From CAZBPZ01 sp964493955 (GTDB lineage Bacteria; Chloroflexota; Dehalococcoidia; Dehalococcoidales; Fen-1064), in contig CAZBPZ010000017.1 of the NCBI GenBank assembly GCA_964493955.1, positions 1 through 26,353 of the forward strand: 26,353 bases of DNA, written 5' to 3'. The notes below the pieces were generated by a model. The model was not told the origin of the DNA. It worked only from the letters and a program-made list of their open reading frames with translations, and did no database searches. The position numbers and the translations under genes were made by a program. Positions 15,790-23,140 of the stretch are shown piece after piece. The number at the start of each line of letters is the position of its first letter. Position 1 is the stretch's first letter.

Positions 15790-16332
15790 ATGAAATTACC
15801 GGCCGCCCCAACCGTCATCAAGTATTTTCTTGCCGCGGCAGTCCTGGCCGCACTGGCTGTGAACCCGTGGCCGGTGGCCCGAGCCTTCGACACTGGCCGG
15901 CAGGGCCCGGCCGCCAAAGACATCAGCATAATTGTTGCCGGCACCGAAGAACGGCCCGCCTGGCGTGTCTTTGGCAGTGCCATCGGCGGGGTCAGCACCG
16001 GCGACCTGTTTTACATTGACGCTACGAAGTACCCGCAGAGTTTTCGGGCAAGTCTGCTGCTGGCCAACGCCAGCCAGCTTGTATCGGGCTATAACTACCT
16101 GGTACTGCGTATCAGCGTGCTCGTTCAGAGTGAAGACGGCCAGTGGCTGCAGGCGGTAGATGCCAGCGGCGCCGTCATCAAAGAGGCCGTTATCACCCTG
16201 CAGAACTCGTTGCTTACCTACGAACTCCCCGGAGGCGGCCAGTACAACCTGACGGTCTCCGGCGGGACATACCGCGCCAGCGCCGGCAACGGCGCTACCG
16301 TAGCGCCGGAGTTCCGGGTGCTGGTTGACTGA
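15790..16332 (+). CDS. Secreted protein of unknown function
   Basis: 180 aa. A Sec signal peptide is clear: basic start, hydrophobic 10-24, cleavage near VARA-F after residue 32. The mature ~148 residues look beta-rich with alternating hydrophobics (DISIIVAG, LLLANASQLVSGYNYLVLRISVLV, LLTYELPGGGQYNLTVSGGTY), suggesting a single Ig-like or jelly-roll domain. It has no Cys, no C-terminal anchor and no sorting motif, so it is probably released or weakly attached. ATG 15790 has GGCAGGA 7 bases upstream. First gene of a three-gene group with a small protein and a receiver-only response regulator. I recognise no family. Confidence 0.75.
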   Translation: MKLPAAPTVIKYFLAAAVLAALAVNPWPVARAFDTGRQGPAAKDISIIVAGTEERPAWRVFGSAIGGVSTGDLFYIDATKYPQSFRASLLLANASQLVSGYNYLVLRISVLVQSEDGQWLQAVDASGAVIKEAVITLQNSLLTYELPGGGQYNLTVSGGTYRASAGNGATVAPEFRVLVD

Positions 16333-16362
16333 TATTCCGGTTCCAAGGAGGCAAGCCGGCCA

Positions 16363-16629
16363 ATGGGTGAAGAGCCAGTACAAAACAGCCACTACTCTGC
16401 CGGGGAGAGGTCTGCCTTTGGCCACCACAATGCTGATATGAAGGGCTTCTGGCAGTCGCACGCCGTACGCCGCGGGCTGAGTGCGGCGGCGCTGGCCAGG
16501 ATGATTCCCTACAACGCGGCACACTACTTTGCCAGGGCAGATAGCACCTGCAACTGGCTTGAAGAGGACGACTGGCCCCTCCTCTTACCCCTGCGGGAGG
16601 TCTCGCCCGAGCAGCTGGTGCTGAACTAG
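16363..16629 (+). CDS. Small protein of unknown function (88 aa)
   Basis: 88 aa, no signal peptide or membrane segment. The centre (RRGLSAAALARMIPYNAAHY, about 35-54) has the spacing of a helix-turn-helix-like helix pair, followed by a Trp-rich acidic stretch (NWLEEDDWPLLLPL) and an amphipathic end. I do not recognise a family; a small DNA-binding or adaptor role is only a guess. The ATG has AAGGAGG upstream at a rather long 11-base spacing. It lies 30 bases after the secreted protein and 27 before the response regulator, so co-transcription is likely. Confidence 0.6.
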   Translation: MGEEPVQNSHYSAGERSAFGHHNADMKGFWQSHAVRRGLSAAALARMIPYNAAHYFARADSTCNWLEEDDWPLLLPLREVSPEQLVLN

Positions 16630-16656
16630 GATACCCGGAAGGAAAGGAGCCCACAG

Positions 16657-17043
16657 ATGGTGAAGAAAACCCCGGTGGTACTGGTAGCCGATGACGAGGC
16701 GCCACTGCTGAAGCTGTTGCGCATTACCTTCGGCCTGGAGGGCTTCGAGGTGGTCACGGCCAGCAACGGCATCGAAGCGCTGGCAGCGTTCGAGGGGCAC
16801 CGGCCAGATGCGGCCGTGCTTGATATCAGCATGCCGGGTGTGGACGGCTTCGGTGTGCTGGAGTTTATCCGGCAGCGCTCCAGTATACCGGTAATCATGC
16901 TCACCGCCCGGGACGACGCCGAGTGCGAGGCACGGGCCCGGGCCGCCGGTGCCAGCGACTTCAGGCGCAAGCCATTCGACCGGCAGGAACTGACCAGTCT
17001 CATCAAGAAGCGGCTGGAAATGGCGGCCGGGCAGACGTCCTGA
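16657..17043 (+). CDS. Single-domain response regulator (receiver only)
   Basis: 128 aa, a complete CheY-like receiver with no output domain. Acidic pocket Asp12, Asp13, phospho-acceptor Asp56 (AVLDISMPG), switch Thr83 (MLTA) and Lys105 (RRKPF) are all present, so phosphorylation should be possible. Start ATG has AAAGGAG 7 bases upstream. Third gene of the group with the secreted and small proteins, followed by a good terminator. No histidine kinase is in the window. It may act through protein contacts or in a phosphorelay. Because it lacks a DNA-binding domain it cannot be the protein that reads the TTAG sites upstream of 15790. Confidence 0.92.
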   Translation: MVKKTPVVLVADDEAPLLKLLRITFGLEGFEVVTASNGIEALAAFEGHRPDAAVLDISMPGVDGFGVLEFIRQRSSIPVIMLTARDDAECEARARAAGASDFRRKPFDRQELTSLIKKRLEMAAGQTS

Positions 17044-17072
17044 AAGCCAGCTTGACGGGGCTAACTTCAACC

Positions 17073-17105
17073 GCCGGGCGGATACCTCGCCCGGCTCTTC
17101 TTTTG
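17073..17105 (+). terminator. Rho-independent terminator after the response regulator
   Basis: Eight-base perfect stem GCCGGGCG (17073-17080) and CGCCCGGC (17088-17095), 7-base loop, then TCTTCTTTTG. It separates the operon from the convergent HAD gene. The opposite strand lacks a T tract. Confidence 0.8.
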
Positions 17106-17111
17106 CCGCCC

Positions 17112-17879
17112 CTAAGTAGCCCCGCCCGGCGAAGCACGGGCACGCAGCAAGCGGCAGGCCAGCTCAACAAAACCGGCGTCGCACTCGCTTTCAGTAGCGT
17201 AGCGGGCAGCGCCAGCAGCCTCCCGGCGCTGGGCAGGGCTCAGGCGTGGGTTGGGTACAAACACGCTGTTGGGGAACAGCTCGAACAGCGAGACGTCGGT
17301 CGGTGAGTCCCCCACCACGAGGACGCTCCCGGCCCCGAGCGGCGGTGACAGCCCGGCCAGCAGTTTCCGCAGGGTACCACCCTTGCTCACCCCCCGGGGC
17401 ACAAGGTGCGTGATGTAGCCCGAGTCCACCACCTCGACCCCGCTGAGGTGTGCCTGGAGCTGGGCCACCGGGAGGCCGTCAGGGAAGAAGACAACGTCCA
17501 CCAGGCGCTCCCGGTTGTCTTCCCGCTCGCGTATGCCGGGAAAGAGGGACTTGAGCCGGTCAAGGGCGTCCCGGGCAACCTGACACGGGTACCCCAGGTC
17601 CACCAGCTCGCCGCCGGGGTAGTAACGGGCCACGGCGCCGTTCTCGGCAATGAGGGGACCGCGGCTTCCCACCCGCTCCGCCAGCCTCTCCAGGCCGGGC
17701 AGGGTGCGCCCGGAAGCAAAGCCAACGGCAATCCCGGCTTCTTCCAGGCGGCCGATGGCAGCTTCCGCCGACCGGCTACGGCCCCCGTCAGCGGGGGTGA
17801 GCGTACCGTCAACGTCCGTTACCACCAGCCGGACGCCGCGCAGGACCGCCTCCGGTATCTGGCTCAGTGGCAGGGGCAT
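17112..17879 (-). CDS. HAD-superfamily (IIB-type) phosphatase
   Basis: 255 aa from ATG 17879. All four HAD motifs are visible: DVDGT (22-26), Ser56 in FASGRT, Lys166 in GVSKGGTL and GDSPTD (190-195). The cap inserted between motifs II and III (~80-160) is type C2B, as in Cof, sucrose-phosphate, mannosyl-phosphoglycerate and archaeal phosphoglycolate phosphatases. Expected to hydrolyse a small phosphorylated sugar or acid in the cytoplasm. The frame stays open to 18065 but that part overlaps the upstream gene, so ATG 17879 is preferred despite a weak AAGAAG ribosome site. Second gene after the DUF6998-like protein, sharing its promoter. Confidence 0.88.
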   Translation of the reverse strand: MPLPLSQIPEAVLRGVRLVVTDVDGTLTPADGGRSRSAEAAIGRLEEAGIAVGFASGRTLPGLERLAERVGSRGPLIAENGAVARYYPGGELVDLGYPCQVARDALDRLKSLFPGIREREDNRERLVDVVFFPDGLPVAQLQAHLSGVEVVDSGYITHLVPRGVSKGGTLRKLLAGLSPPLGAGSVLVVGDSPTDVSLFELFPNSVFVPNPRLSPAQRREAAGAARYATESECDAGFVELACRLLRARASPGGAT

Positions 17880-17919
17880 GGTATCTTCTTGAGTGCCGGG
17901 CGATGGCCGGGATGCCCTA

Positions 17920-18381
17920 TCACGGGCCTGCCTGGCGGGGTGTGAGGTCCACCACCTTATCATAACCACGGGCAAAGGTATCCCGGCCACCAATGTAGCC
18001 ACCCGCCGTGGCCCTGAAGCGGGCCCGCACCTCGTCCGGGCTGAAGCGGTAGCAGATAAAGTCACCGGCTACTCCCGGCGGGCGGAGAAAACAGCCCGGT
18101 CCCAGCACCACAATCAACTCGTCAAAGTCCAGCGGCTCTGCCAGCCGCACCGGCGTCCCGGTGGGGCAGTTGTTCATCCGGACAGCCACCCTCTTCGGCC
18201 CGATCATGCCGTCATAGCTGGCAGCACGCCGCCCCTTCGGGAGCTCCAGGCTATAGGCAAGCCGGCAGATATAGCGGCCGATATCCCCCACGTAGTCACG
18301 TGAGCGGATAACCCCGAGCTCGTTGAGCTTCTTCTGGGCATCGAAAAACTGCTTGAGAGCCCCGGCCAGCTCCGGCTCCAT
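17920..18381 (-). CDS. DUF6998-like conserved protein
   Basis: 153 aa, no signal or membrane segment. The pattern LNELGVIRSRDYVGDIGRYI, then a short strand with SYDGMIG, and VAVRMNN followed by FDELIVVLG resembles DUF6998 proteins. Those are compact domains with a restriction-endonuclease-like layout (acidic residue, D/E-x-K-like strand). Here the last element reads RVAVRM, so the nuclease-type Lys is not obvious and catalytic activity is doubtful. ATG 18381 has GGAGGG 5 bases upstream. It precedes the HAD gene by 40 bases and has its own promoter. Family call is from memory of the pattern, and function is unknown. Confidence 0.6.
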   Translation of the reverse strand: MEPELAGALKQFFDAQKKLNELGVIRSRDYVGDIGRYICRLAYSLELPKGRRAASYDGMIGPKRVAVRMNNCPTGTPVRLAEPLDFDELIVVLGPGCFLRPPGVAGDFICYRFSPDEVRARFRATAGGYIGGRDTFARGYDKVVDLTPRQAGP

Positions 18382-18459
18382 CGTGCCCTCCAGAAGGCCT
18401 TGCTGCTCCGCCAGTCCGCACCCGGCCGGTCAAAGGACCACCGGCCCCGGCCACGGCTG

Positions 18460-18488
18460 AGTATACCTGCCAGCCACGGGGAATGCAA
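18460..18488 (-). promoter_or_regulatory. Promoter of the DUF6998-like/HAD pair
   Basis: On the minus strand: TTGCAT (18483-18488), 17-bp spacer, TATACT (18460-18465). A short perfect palindrome CAGGTAACCTG (18491-18501) sits directly upstream of the -35 and could bind a regulator. Confidence 0.55.
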
Positions 18489-18529
18489 GCCAGGTAACCT
18501 GCCTGCGCCACGGGTAACAGCGCGGTACC

Positions 18530-19414
18530 TTACGGGCCAGGAGCTGTCCGGCCCCGCTGGCGGGCCAGGCGGTAGGTGACCCCCAGGGTACCGGTGCCGC
18601 AGACGTAGCCCATCAGGGGGCTGAACTCCGTTACCCACACCTCGACCCCGGGAAACTGGGCTACCACCTGGTCGCGGAGAGCGGCGGCATCGTCAGGTGC
18701 GTAGGCATGCATCACCGCCAGCCCGGCCACTTCTCCCCGGGTGCGACGCCGTAGCTCGGCCAGCACACGCTTTATCCCCGTCGCCCGGCTGCGCACAATC
18801 CCGATGAGCTTCAGTTCCCCGCCTTCAACGGCGAGCAGGGGCCGCACGTTAAGGGCCGCCCCGGCGCGTGATGCTATCCGGGGAATACGTCCCGAGCGGT
18901 AGACGTGCTCCACGGTATCCAGGTAGGCCACCATACCCACCTGCTCCCGCTCCACCTCGGCGGCACGCCTCACCTCCGCCGGCCCCGCCCCCGCCCCGGC
19001 GGCCCGCGCCGCCGCCATTGCCACCATGCCTTCGGCCGCCGCACACGTCCCGGAGTCCACCACCTCTACCCGGAAAGAGGGAAGCTCCTCCCGTATGAAA
19101 TCGGCCGCCTCCCGCGCCGACTGGTACACGGCGCTGAGACGTGAAGAGATGGTAATACAAACGGCCGCCTCGAAACTCTCCGCCAGATGCTGGAACGCCC
19201 GCACGAACTCGCCGGGGGAGACCGCCGACGTCTTGAAGGAGTCAGGGTCCTGAAGAAAAAGCTCGTAGGCCTGGGAAGGTGTAACATCCACCCCATCGCG
19301 GTAGATACGTCCACCGTGGTAGAAACTGACCGGCAGGACAGTTATCCGGTAGCGGCAGACCTGCTCCGGGGTAAGGCAGGCAATGCTGTCAGTTATGACA
19401 GCCACTTTGCCCAA
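18530..19414 (-). CDS. DegV family fatty-acid-binding protein
   Basis: 294 aa from TTG 19414. DegV/FakB-type proteins bind one fatty acid, and FakB partners hand it to the kinase FakA for phosphorylation. Seen here: VITDSIACL (5-13), SFKTSAVSPGEF, ITISSRLSAVYQSA, VVDSGTC and a C-terminal domain ending in the PLMGYVCGTGTLGV segment. A GTG at 19429 gives a version 5 residues longer, but GGAGGG lies 7-8 bases before the TTG and the shorter form (MGKVAVITDS) matches the usual family beginning. It follows the HAAS-type membrane gene by 26 bases and is probably in its transcript. No FakA kinase gene is seen here. Confidence 0.88.
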   Translation of the reverse strand: MGKVAVITDSIACLTPEQVCRYRITVLPVSFYHGGRIYRDGVDVTPSQAYELFLQDPDSFKTSAVSPGEFVRAFQHLAESFEAAVCITISSRLSAVYQSAREAADFIREELPSFRVEVVDSGTCAAAEGMVAMAAARAAGAGAGPAEVRRAAEVEREQVGMVAYLDTVEHVYRSGRIPRIASRAGAALNVRPLLAVEGGELKLIGIVRSRATGIKRVLAELRRRTRGEVAGLAVMHAYAPDDAAALRDQVVAQFPGVEVWVTEFSPLMGYVCGTGTLGVTYRLARQRGRTAPGP

Positions 19415-19440
19415 GGGCGGTCCCTCCACTTAGCAAGCTC

Positions 19441-20349
19441 TCAGGGTAAGGCGGGTCCGTGCTGGCGGTGAATACGCCACTCGACCAGGGCAGGGACCCA
19501 GAGAAAGACCAGCATCAGCAGGCTGAGCACCAGAAAGGCACCCAGCCCCAGCCGGGTGGTCGAGGCGGTAACAATGACAAGGCTGGCGAGACCAGCACCA
19601 TTCAGCAGCAGGAGCCGCACCCTCCGCCGTGCCAGCCGTACAAACAGGGTGGTCGTCACCCCCAGCATCAGGAAGCTGAGACACGCCCACGGGCCGTACT
19701 GCTGCAGCAGGCCCAGGTCAAAGCTAGCGAAAGCATGGTCCGGGTTTGCCGCCAGAAACCAGCCCACGATGGTGGGGACCGGCAGCAGCATAAAGGCAAT
19801 GTACACCCAGTCACGCCGGATGGACTTGATAACCGTGTAGCACAGCAACCACACCACCAGCGGCACGTACAGGAAGATGCTGACCAGCGCCCAGCCCGTG
19901 GGCAGGTAAATCAGTACCAGCCCGGCCGCCACCACCGGCAGCAGGGCATAGCCCAGCCAGGGGAAGAGCCAGTTGGGCTTACCGTGGGACCAGCCGTAGA
20001 TGGCGATGGCACCCACCACTCCCAGCACCACTGGCAGGCCGCCCCTCTCCCACAGCTTCAGGGCAAACAGGGCGGCAAAAAACAGGTGAGGCAGGGCCGC
20101 CAGCAGGGCCTGGCGCCAGGTACCCTGATGGTGTACTTCGTAAATCTGCCGCGCCACCAGCCTGGCCGAACCCAGCAGGCCGAGGCAACGCCGGGTCGCT
20201 TCTTCCTCGGAGAGGCCGGAATCCTCCATCTCCTGGATGCGCTCCTCGGCGTGTGTCTCCAGCTCGCTGAGGACTTCCTGCTCCTCGTCCGAACCAAGCC
20301 TGAGGTTCTCCCTGACGGCGCGCAGGTATCTCTCCAGCTCCCCGATCAC
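19441..20349 (-). CDS. HAAS-domain (DUF1700-like) multi-pass membrane protein
   Basis: 302 aa from GTG 20349. An N-terminal alpha-helical HAAS-type domain (~1-75; GELERYLRAVRENL, EVLSELETHAEERIQEME, GLSEEEATRRCLGLLGSA) is followed by about seven or eight hydrophobic helices. Such proteins are regularly encoded immediately after a PadR regulator, as here, and are thought to form PadR-controlled membrane sensory or transport-related units. AGGGGG...AGGA precedes the GTG. An upstream in-frame start would overlap PadR, so 20349 is preferred. The two genes are 14 bases apart. Biochemical function is unknown. Confidence 0.82.
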   Translation of the reverse strand: MIGELERYLRAVRENLRLGSDEEQEVLSELETHAEERIQEMEDSGLSEEEATRRCLGLLGSARLVARQIYEVHHQGTWRQALLAALPHLFFAALFALKLWERGGLPVVLGVVGAIAIYGWSHGKPNWLFPWLGYALLPVVAAGLVLIYLPTGWALVSIFLYVPLVVWLLCYTVIKSIRRDWVYIAFMLLPVPTIVGWFLAANPDHAFASFDLGLLQQYGPWACLSFLMLGVTTTLFVRLARRRVRLLLLNGAGLASLVIVTASTTRLGLGAFLVLSLLMLVFLWVPALVEWRIHRQHGPALP

Positions 20350-20363
20350 TCGTCCTGCCCCCT

Positions 20364-20699
20364 TCAGGCTTCGGCAGGCTTGAAGATGAGGTTCATCGCC
20401 GTGAAGAAGTCCTGCCATTCAGCCGTCTTCTCGGCCAGCACGCGGCGTCCTTTGGCCGTGATGTAATAGTAGCGGCGCTGGCGGCCGGTGGGTAGTGCCT
20501 GCCACCGGGCGGTGAGGAAACCCATTCTCTCCAGGCGGTGTAGCGCCGGGTACAGCGTGCCCTCCTTGAACCGGAAGTACCCCTGGCTGCGCCTCTCCAG
20601 CTCACGCATTACCTGGTAGCCGTACATCGGTTGCTGGCCGATGAGGCTCAGCAGAAGCGAGTCTATGTTACCCTTCATCATTTCCTGCCTGGGCGCCAT
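20364..20699 (-). CDS. PadR family transcriptional regulator
   Basis: 111 aa from ATG 20699, typical for the short PadR subfamily 2. Winged helix-turn-helix: LLLSLIGQQPMYGYQVMREL (~15-34), then FRFKEGTLYPALHRLERMGFL (wing and recognition helix) and RRYYYITAKGRR, ending in a dimerisation helix. GAGGT lies 6 bases upstream of ATG 20699; a TTG at 20714 would add 5 residues. It is transcribed from a consensus promoter whose start site overlaps a clear inverted repeat, the expected place for autoregulation. It probably controls the downstream HAAS-type membrane protein and perhaps DegV. Confidence 0.93.
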   Translation of the reverse strand: MAPRQEMMKGNIDSLLLSLIGQQPMYGYQVMRELERRSQGYFRFKEGTLYPALHRLERMGFLTARWQALPTGRQRRYYYITAKGRRVLAEKTAEWQDFFTAMNLIFKPAEA

Positions 20700-20736
20700 C
20701 CGGTCACCTCGCAAGCCAGCTACTACCTGACCTCAT

Positions 20737-20753
20737 ACCTAGAGTTGCTAGGT
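20737..20753. promoter_or_regulatory. Candidate PadR operator
   Basis: ACCTAGAGTTGCTAGGT: perfect 6-base arms around a 5-base centre, extending to 7 of 8 matches with the flanking AT/GT. It covers the predicted transcription start of the PadR operon, immediately downstream of the -10. Confidence 0.65.
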
Positions 20754-20754
20754 G

Positions 20755-20783
20755 TTTATAGCACACCAGCCACAGCTTGTCAA
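20755..20783 (-). promoter_or_regulatory. Promoter of the PadR-HAAS-DegV operon
   Basis: On the minus strand: TTGACA (20778-20783), exactly 17 bp, TATAAA (20755-20760). One of the best sigma-70 matches in the window. Such strength suits a promoter held down by a repressor. Confidence 0.85.
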
Positions 20784-20791
20784 TCTGGAAC

Positions 20792-20898
20792 GGCCATCTC
20801 CCGAAAAGGCCACGGCGAGGCAAGCACACCAAGGTTAGATTGATTCTTTCGCACTGGCCTGCCTGCCCATTTCCTGAAGAGGCCACTACGAGGCAGGC
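20792..20898. repeat. Diverged direct-repeat pair, ~34 bp, 73-bp period (locus C)
   Basis: Copies at 20792-20825 and 20865-20898 share about 27 of 34 positions (for example GAAAAGGCCAC versus GAAGAGGCCAC, and CGAGGCAAGC versus CGAGGCAGGC). The spacing is 73 bases, as in loci A and B. The pair sits between the PadR promoter and the divergent aldolase gene. Confidence 0.7.
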
Positions 20899-20951
20899 GT
20901 ACCGGCAGGGCCAGGGTGGCCCCCTTCTGGCAGCTTGATTGACAGCCGCTC

Positions 20952-21965
20952 ATGGTAGATAATGTGACCATGGCGGCGCTATCAATCGGCAAGCTCAGGG
21001 GCCTGCAGCAGATATCAGGCCGGGACGGCATCCTGACCATCTGTGCCATGGACCACCGCGGTTCGTTCCGGCGCATGATAAACCCCGCCCGCCCCGAGGC
21101 CGTCAGCCACGAGCAAATGGTGGAGCGCAAGCTCGAGCTCTGCCGGGCCTTTGCGCCCCTTTCCACCGCCATCCTGCTGGACCCCATCTACGGGGCGGCC
21201 CAGTGTATCAGCCAGGGTGCCCTCCCCGGTACCACCGGGCTGCTGGTCAGCATTGAAGCCACCGGTTACGTTGGCAACCGCGAGAGCCGCCTCACCGAGC
21301 TGCTGGAAGGCTGGGGGGTAGAAAAGATAAAGCGGATGGGGGCCTCAGCCGTCAAGATCCTGGTCTACTTCCGGCCCGACCTGGAGGAGCTGGCCCGCCG
21401 CCAGCTCGACACGGTGCGCACGGTAGCCGAGCAGTGCCTTGAGCATGACATCCCCTTCCTGGTGGAGCCGGTAAGCTACCCGGTGGGCAGCGAGGTTGAC
21501 AACCCGGAGGAGTTTGCCCGCCGCAAGCCGGAGCTGGTGATTGAGACGGCGCGCCAGATAACGGCCCTGCCGATTGACATCCTCAAGGCGGAGTTCCCGG
21601 CCGACCTGCGCTACCAGCAGGACCGTAGCGTCCTGCTGCGCCTCTGCCGCCAGCTCGACGAGGCCTCGGCCGTACCCTGGGTTATCCTCAGCGCCGGGGT
21701 GGACTTCGATGCCTTCTACCGCCAGGTCGAGATTGCCAGCCAGGCCGGTGCTTCCGGGTTCCTGGGGGGGCGCGCCATCTGGCAGGAGGCCATGTCCATG
21801 AGCAGCCCTGCCGAGCGCACCCGTTTCCTGGCAACCGTCGGGGCCGAGCGCATGCAGCGCCTCTCGCAGGTGGCCCGGCAGCACGGCACTCCCTGGTTCC
21901 ACAAGCTGGGGCATGCCCCGGCCGAGCCTGCGCATACGCCCGAAAACTGGTACCGGGACTACTAA
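20952..21965 (+). CDS. LacD-type class I aldolase (tagatose-bisphosphate aldolase family)
   Basis: 337 aa. TIM-barrel class I aldolase of the DeoC/LacD group. Seen: AMDHRGS (32-38), LLDPIYG (75-81), SAVKILVYF (132-140), FLVEPVSYP (169-177) and DILKAEFP (209-216), where Lys212 is the expected Schiff-base lysine. LacD cleaves tagatose 1,6-bisphosphate. The family also includes YihT-like enzymes for other ketose phosphates, and no lactose or galactitol genes are here, so substrate is open. Start uncertain: ATG 20952 or ATG 20970, neither with a ribosome site. A TTGACA at 20939-20944 would place transcription start near 20970, so a leaderless message from the second ATG is possible. The SDR gene follows after 29 bases. 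Confidence 0.85.
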   Translation: MVDNVTMAALSIGKLRGLQQISGRDGILTICAMDHRGSFRRMINPARPEAVSHEQMVERKLELCRAFAPLSTAILLDPIYGAAQCISQGALPGTTGLLVSIEATGYVGNRESRLTELLEGWGVEKIKRMGASAVKILVYFRPDLEELARRQLDTVRTVAEQCLEHDIPFLVEPVSYPVGSEVDNPEEFARRKPELVIETARQITALPIDILKAEFPADLRYQQDRSVLLRLCRQLDEASAVPWVILSAGVDFDAFYRQVEIASQAGASGFLGGRAIWQEAMSMSSPAERTRFLATVGAERMQRLSQVARQHGTPWFHKLGHAPAEPAHTPENWYRDY

Positions 21966-21994
21966 CACAGCCACATCACGCAGAAAGGAGCAGC

Positions 21995-22783
21995 ATGATG
22001 GTAGACCTTTCCCAGTTTTCCCTTGAGGGCCAGGTGGCCCTTATCACCGGCGGCAGCCGCGGTATCGGCGAGGCCTGCGCCGTGCGCTTCGCCCGCGCCG
22101 GGGCCGACATCGCCGTTACCAGCCGCAAGCTCCCGGACCTGGAGCGCGTGGCCGACCTCGTCCGCCAGGAGGGCCGGCGCGCCCTGGCGGTGGAAGCCCA
22201 CATCGGCCGGATAGACCAGCTCCAACCCCTGGTCGACCGGGTGGTGGCCGAGTTCGGCCGGATAGACATCCTGGTGAACAACGCCGGCACCAACTTTTTC
22301 ATGCCGGCAATCGACATGACGGAGCAGGGCTGGGACGCCGTCATGAACCTGGACCTGAAGGGCCTCTTCTTCCTCAGCCAGGCGGTGGCCCGTGTCATGC
22401 GCCAGCAGGGCGGCGGCAAGATAGTCAACATCTCCTCGGTGAGCGGCCTGCGCGTGCAGGTACCCACCGGCCATTACTCAATCGCCAAGGCGGGCGTCAT
22501 CATGGCCACCAAGGTAATGGCGCTGGAGTGGGCCGACTTCAACATCCGTGTCAACTGCATTGCCCCCGGCGCCATCGAGACCCGGCTGTACGATGCCATC
22601 TACGCCCTCATGCCGGAAGAGGAAGCCAGGCAGCGGCGCGAGCAGGCCCGCCTCAACATCCCGATGAAACGGGTCGGGGAGCCGCGGGAGATTGCCGACG
22701 CCTGCCTCTTCCTGGCCTCCGAGGCGGCCTCCTACGTGACCGGCCAGACCTTTGCCGTGGACGGTGGCTCACTGCTGCGCTAG
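21995..22783 (+). CDS. SDR family NAD(P)-dependent oxidoreductase (FabG-like)
   Basis: 262 aa, classical short-chain dehydrogenase. Cofactor motif TGGSRGIG (18-25), NNAG (95-98), catalytic Ser148, Tyr161 and Lys165 (YSIAK), and the C-terminal SYVTGQTFAVDGG. Reduces or oxidises a hydroxyl/carbonyl pair; closest in feel to FabG and sugar-acid or polyol dehydrogenases. AAAGGAG is 6 bases before ATG 21995. Its pairing with a LacD-type aldolase suggests joint action on a sugar or sugar phosphate (inference). The TAG stop at 22781-22783 directly abuts the stop codon of the convergent membrane protein, with no bases between. Confidence 0.9.
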   Translation: MMVDLSQFSLEGQVALITGGSRGIGEACAVRFARAGADIAVTSRKLPDLERVADLVRQEGRRALAVEAHIGRIDQLQPLVDRVVAEFGRIDILVNNAGTNFFMPAIDMTEQGWDAVMNLDLKGLFFLSQAVARVMRQQGGGKIVNISSVSGLRVQVPTGHYSIAKAGVIMATKVMALEWADFNIRVNCIAPGAIETRLYDAIYALMPEEEARQRREQARLNIPMKRVGEPREIADACLFLASEAASYVTGQTFAVDGGSLLR

Positions 22784-23065
22784 TCAGCGGGAAGGACCAG
22801 GGGACGAGGCCAGGGGCATGGCCGGTGGGCCTTCCGGCGAGCGGCGCCAGCGCAGCCAGAGCACAACTGCAAGCACAACCGAGACGTATAAAGCCAGCAG
22901 TACCTCAAACACCGCTGCCGAGGGCACGCGGCAAGAGTGGTAAACACCCAGGTAGCCGGCAGCGGCGTGGAGAAAGACCACCAGCAGGGCAGTCCACCTT
23001 TCAGATTGCCGCCAGCCGGGCAGCCCGAAAGCCGCCAGCCAGACCGCTGCGAAGAGGAGTGCCAG
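22784..23065 (-). CDS. Small three-helix membrane protein, start codon unresolved
   Basis: An open frame follows the purM stop in the same frame. From about 23071 it encodes three convincing membrane helices (GLALLFAAVWLAAFGL, then WTALLVVFLHAAAGYLGV, then VFEVLLALYVSVVLAVVLWL) and a positive C-terminal RWRR. There is no ATG, GTG or TTG before the third-helix-only GTG at 22981. The best placed candidate is CTG at 23063-23065, six bases after GGGGA, giving 93 residues; a start nearer purM or coupling to it is possible. Unknown function. Codon use and hydrophobicity make it more convincing than the competing frames here. Confidence 0.55.
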   Translation of the reverse strand: MALLFAAVWLAAFGLPGWRQSERWTALLVVFLHAAAGYLGVYHSCRVPSAAVFEVLLALYVSVVLAVVLWLRWRRSPEGPPAMPLASSPGPSR

Positions 23066-23140
23066 CCCGATTCCCCAGGGTTCGGGGACAGTGGCGAAAG
23101 TGCCCAGCGTGTTCCCCCGCGCCAGCGCACCGGCCGGCGC

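Noticed and set aside
18462..18520. Third class of short direct repeat (CACGGG with flanking CTGCC) at ~35-bp spacing
   Set aside because: Similarity is patchy and short; not distinguishable from chance in GC-rich sequence.
19459..20466. 335-codon plus-strand ORF opposite the HAAS-type and PadR genes
   Set aside because: Gln/His/Pro-rich antisense shadow of a hydrophobic protein; no ribosome site.
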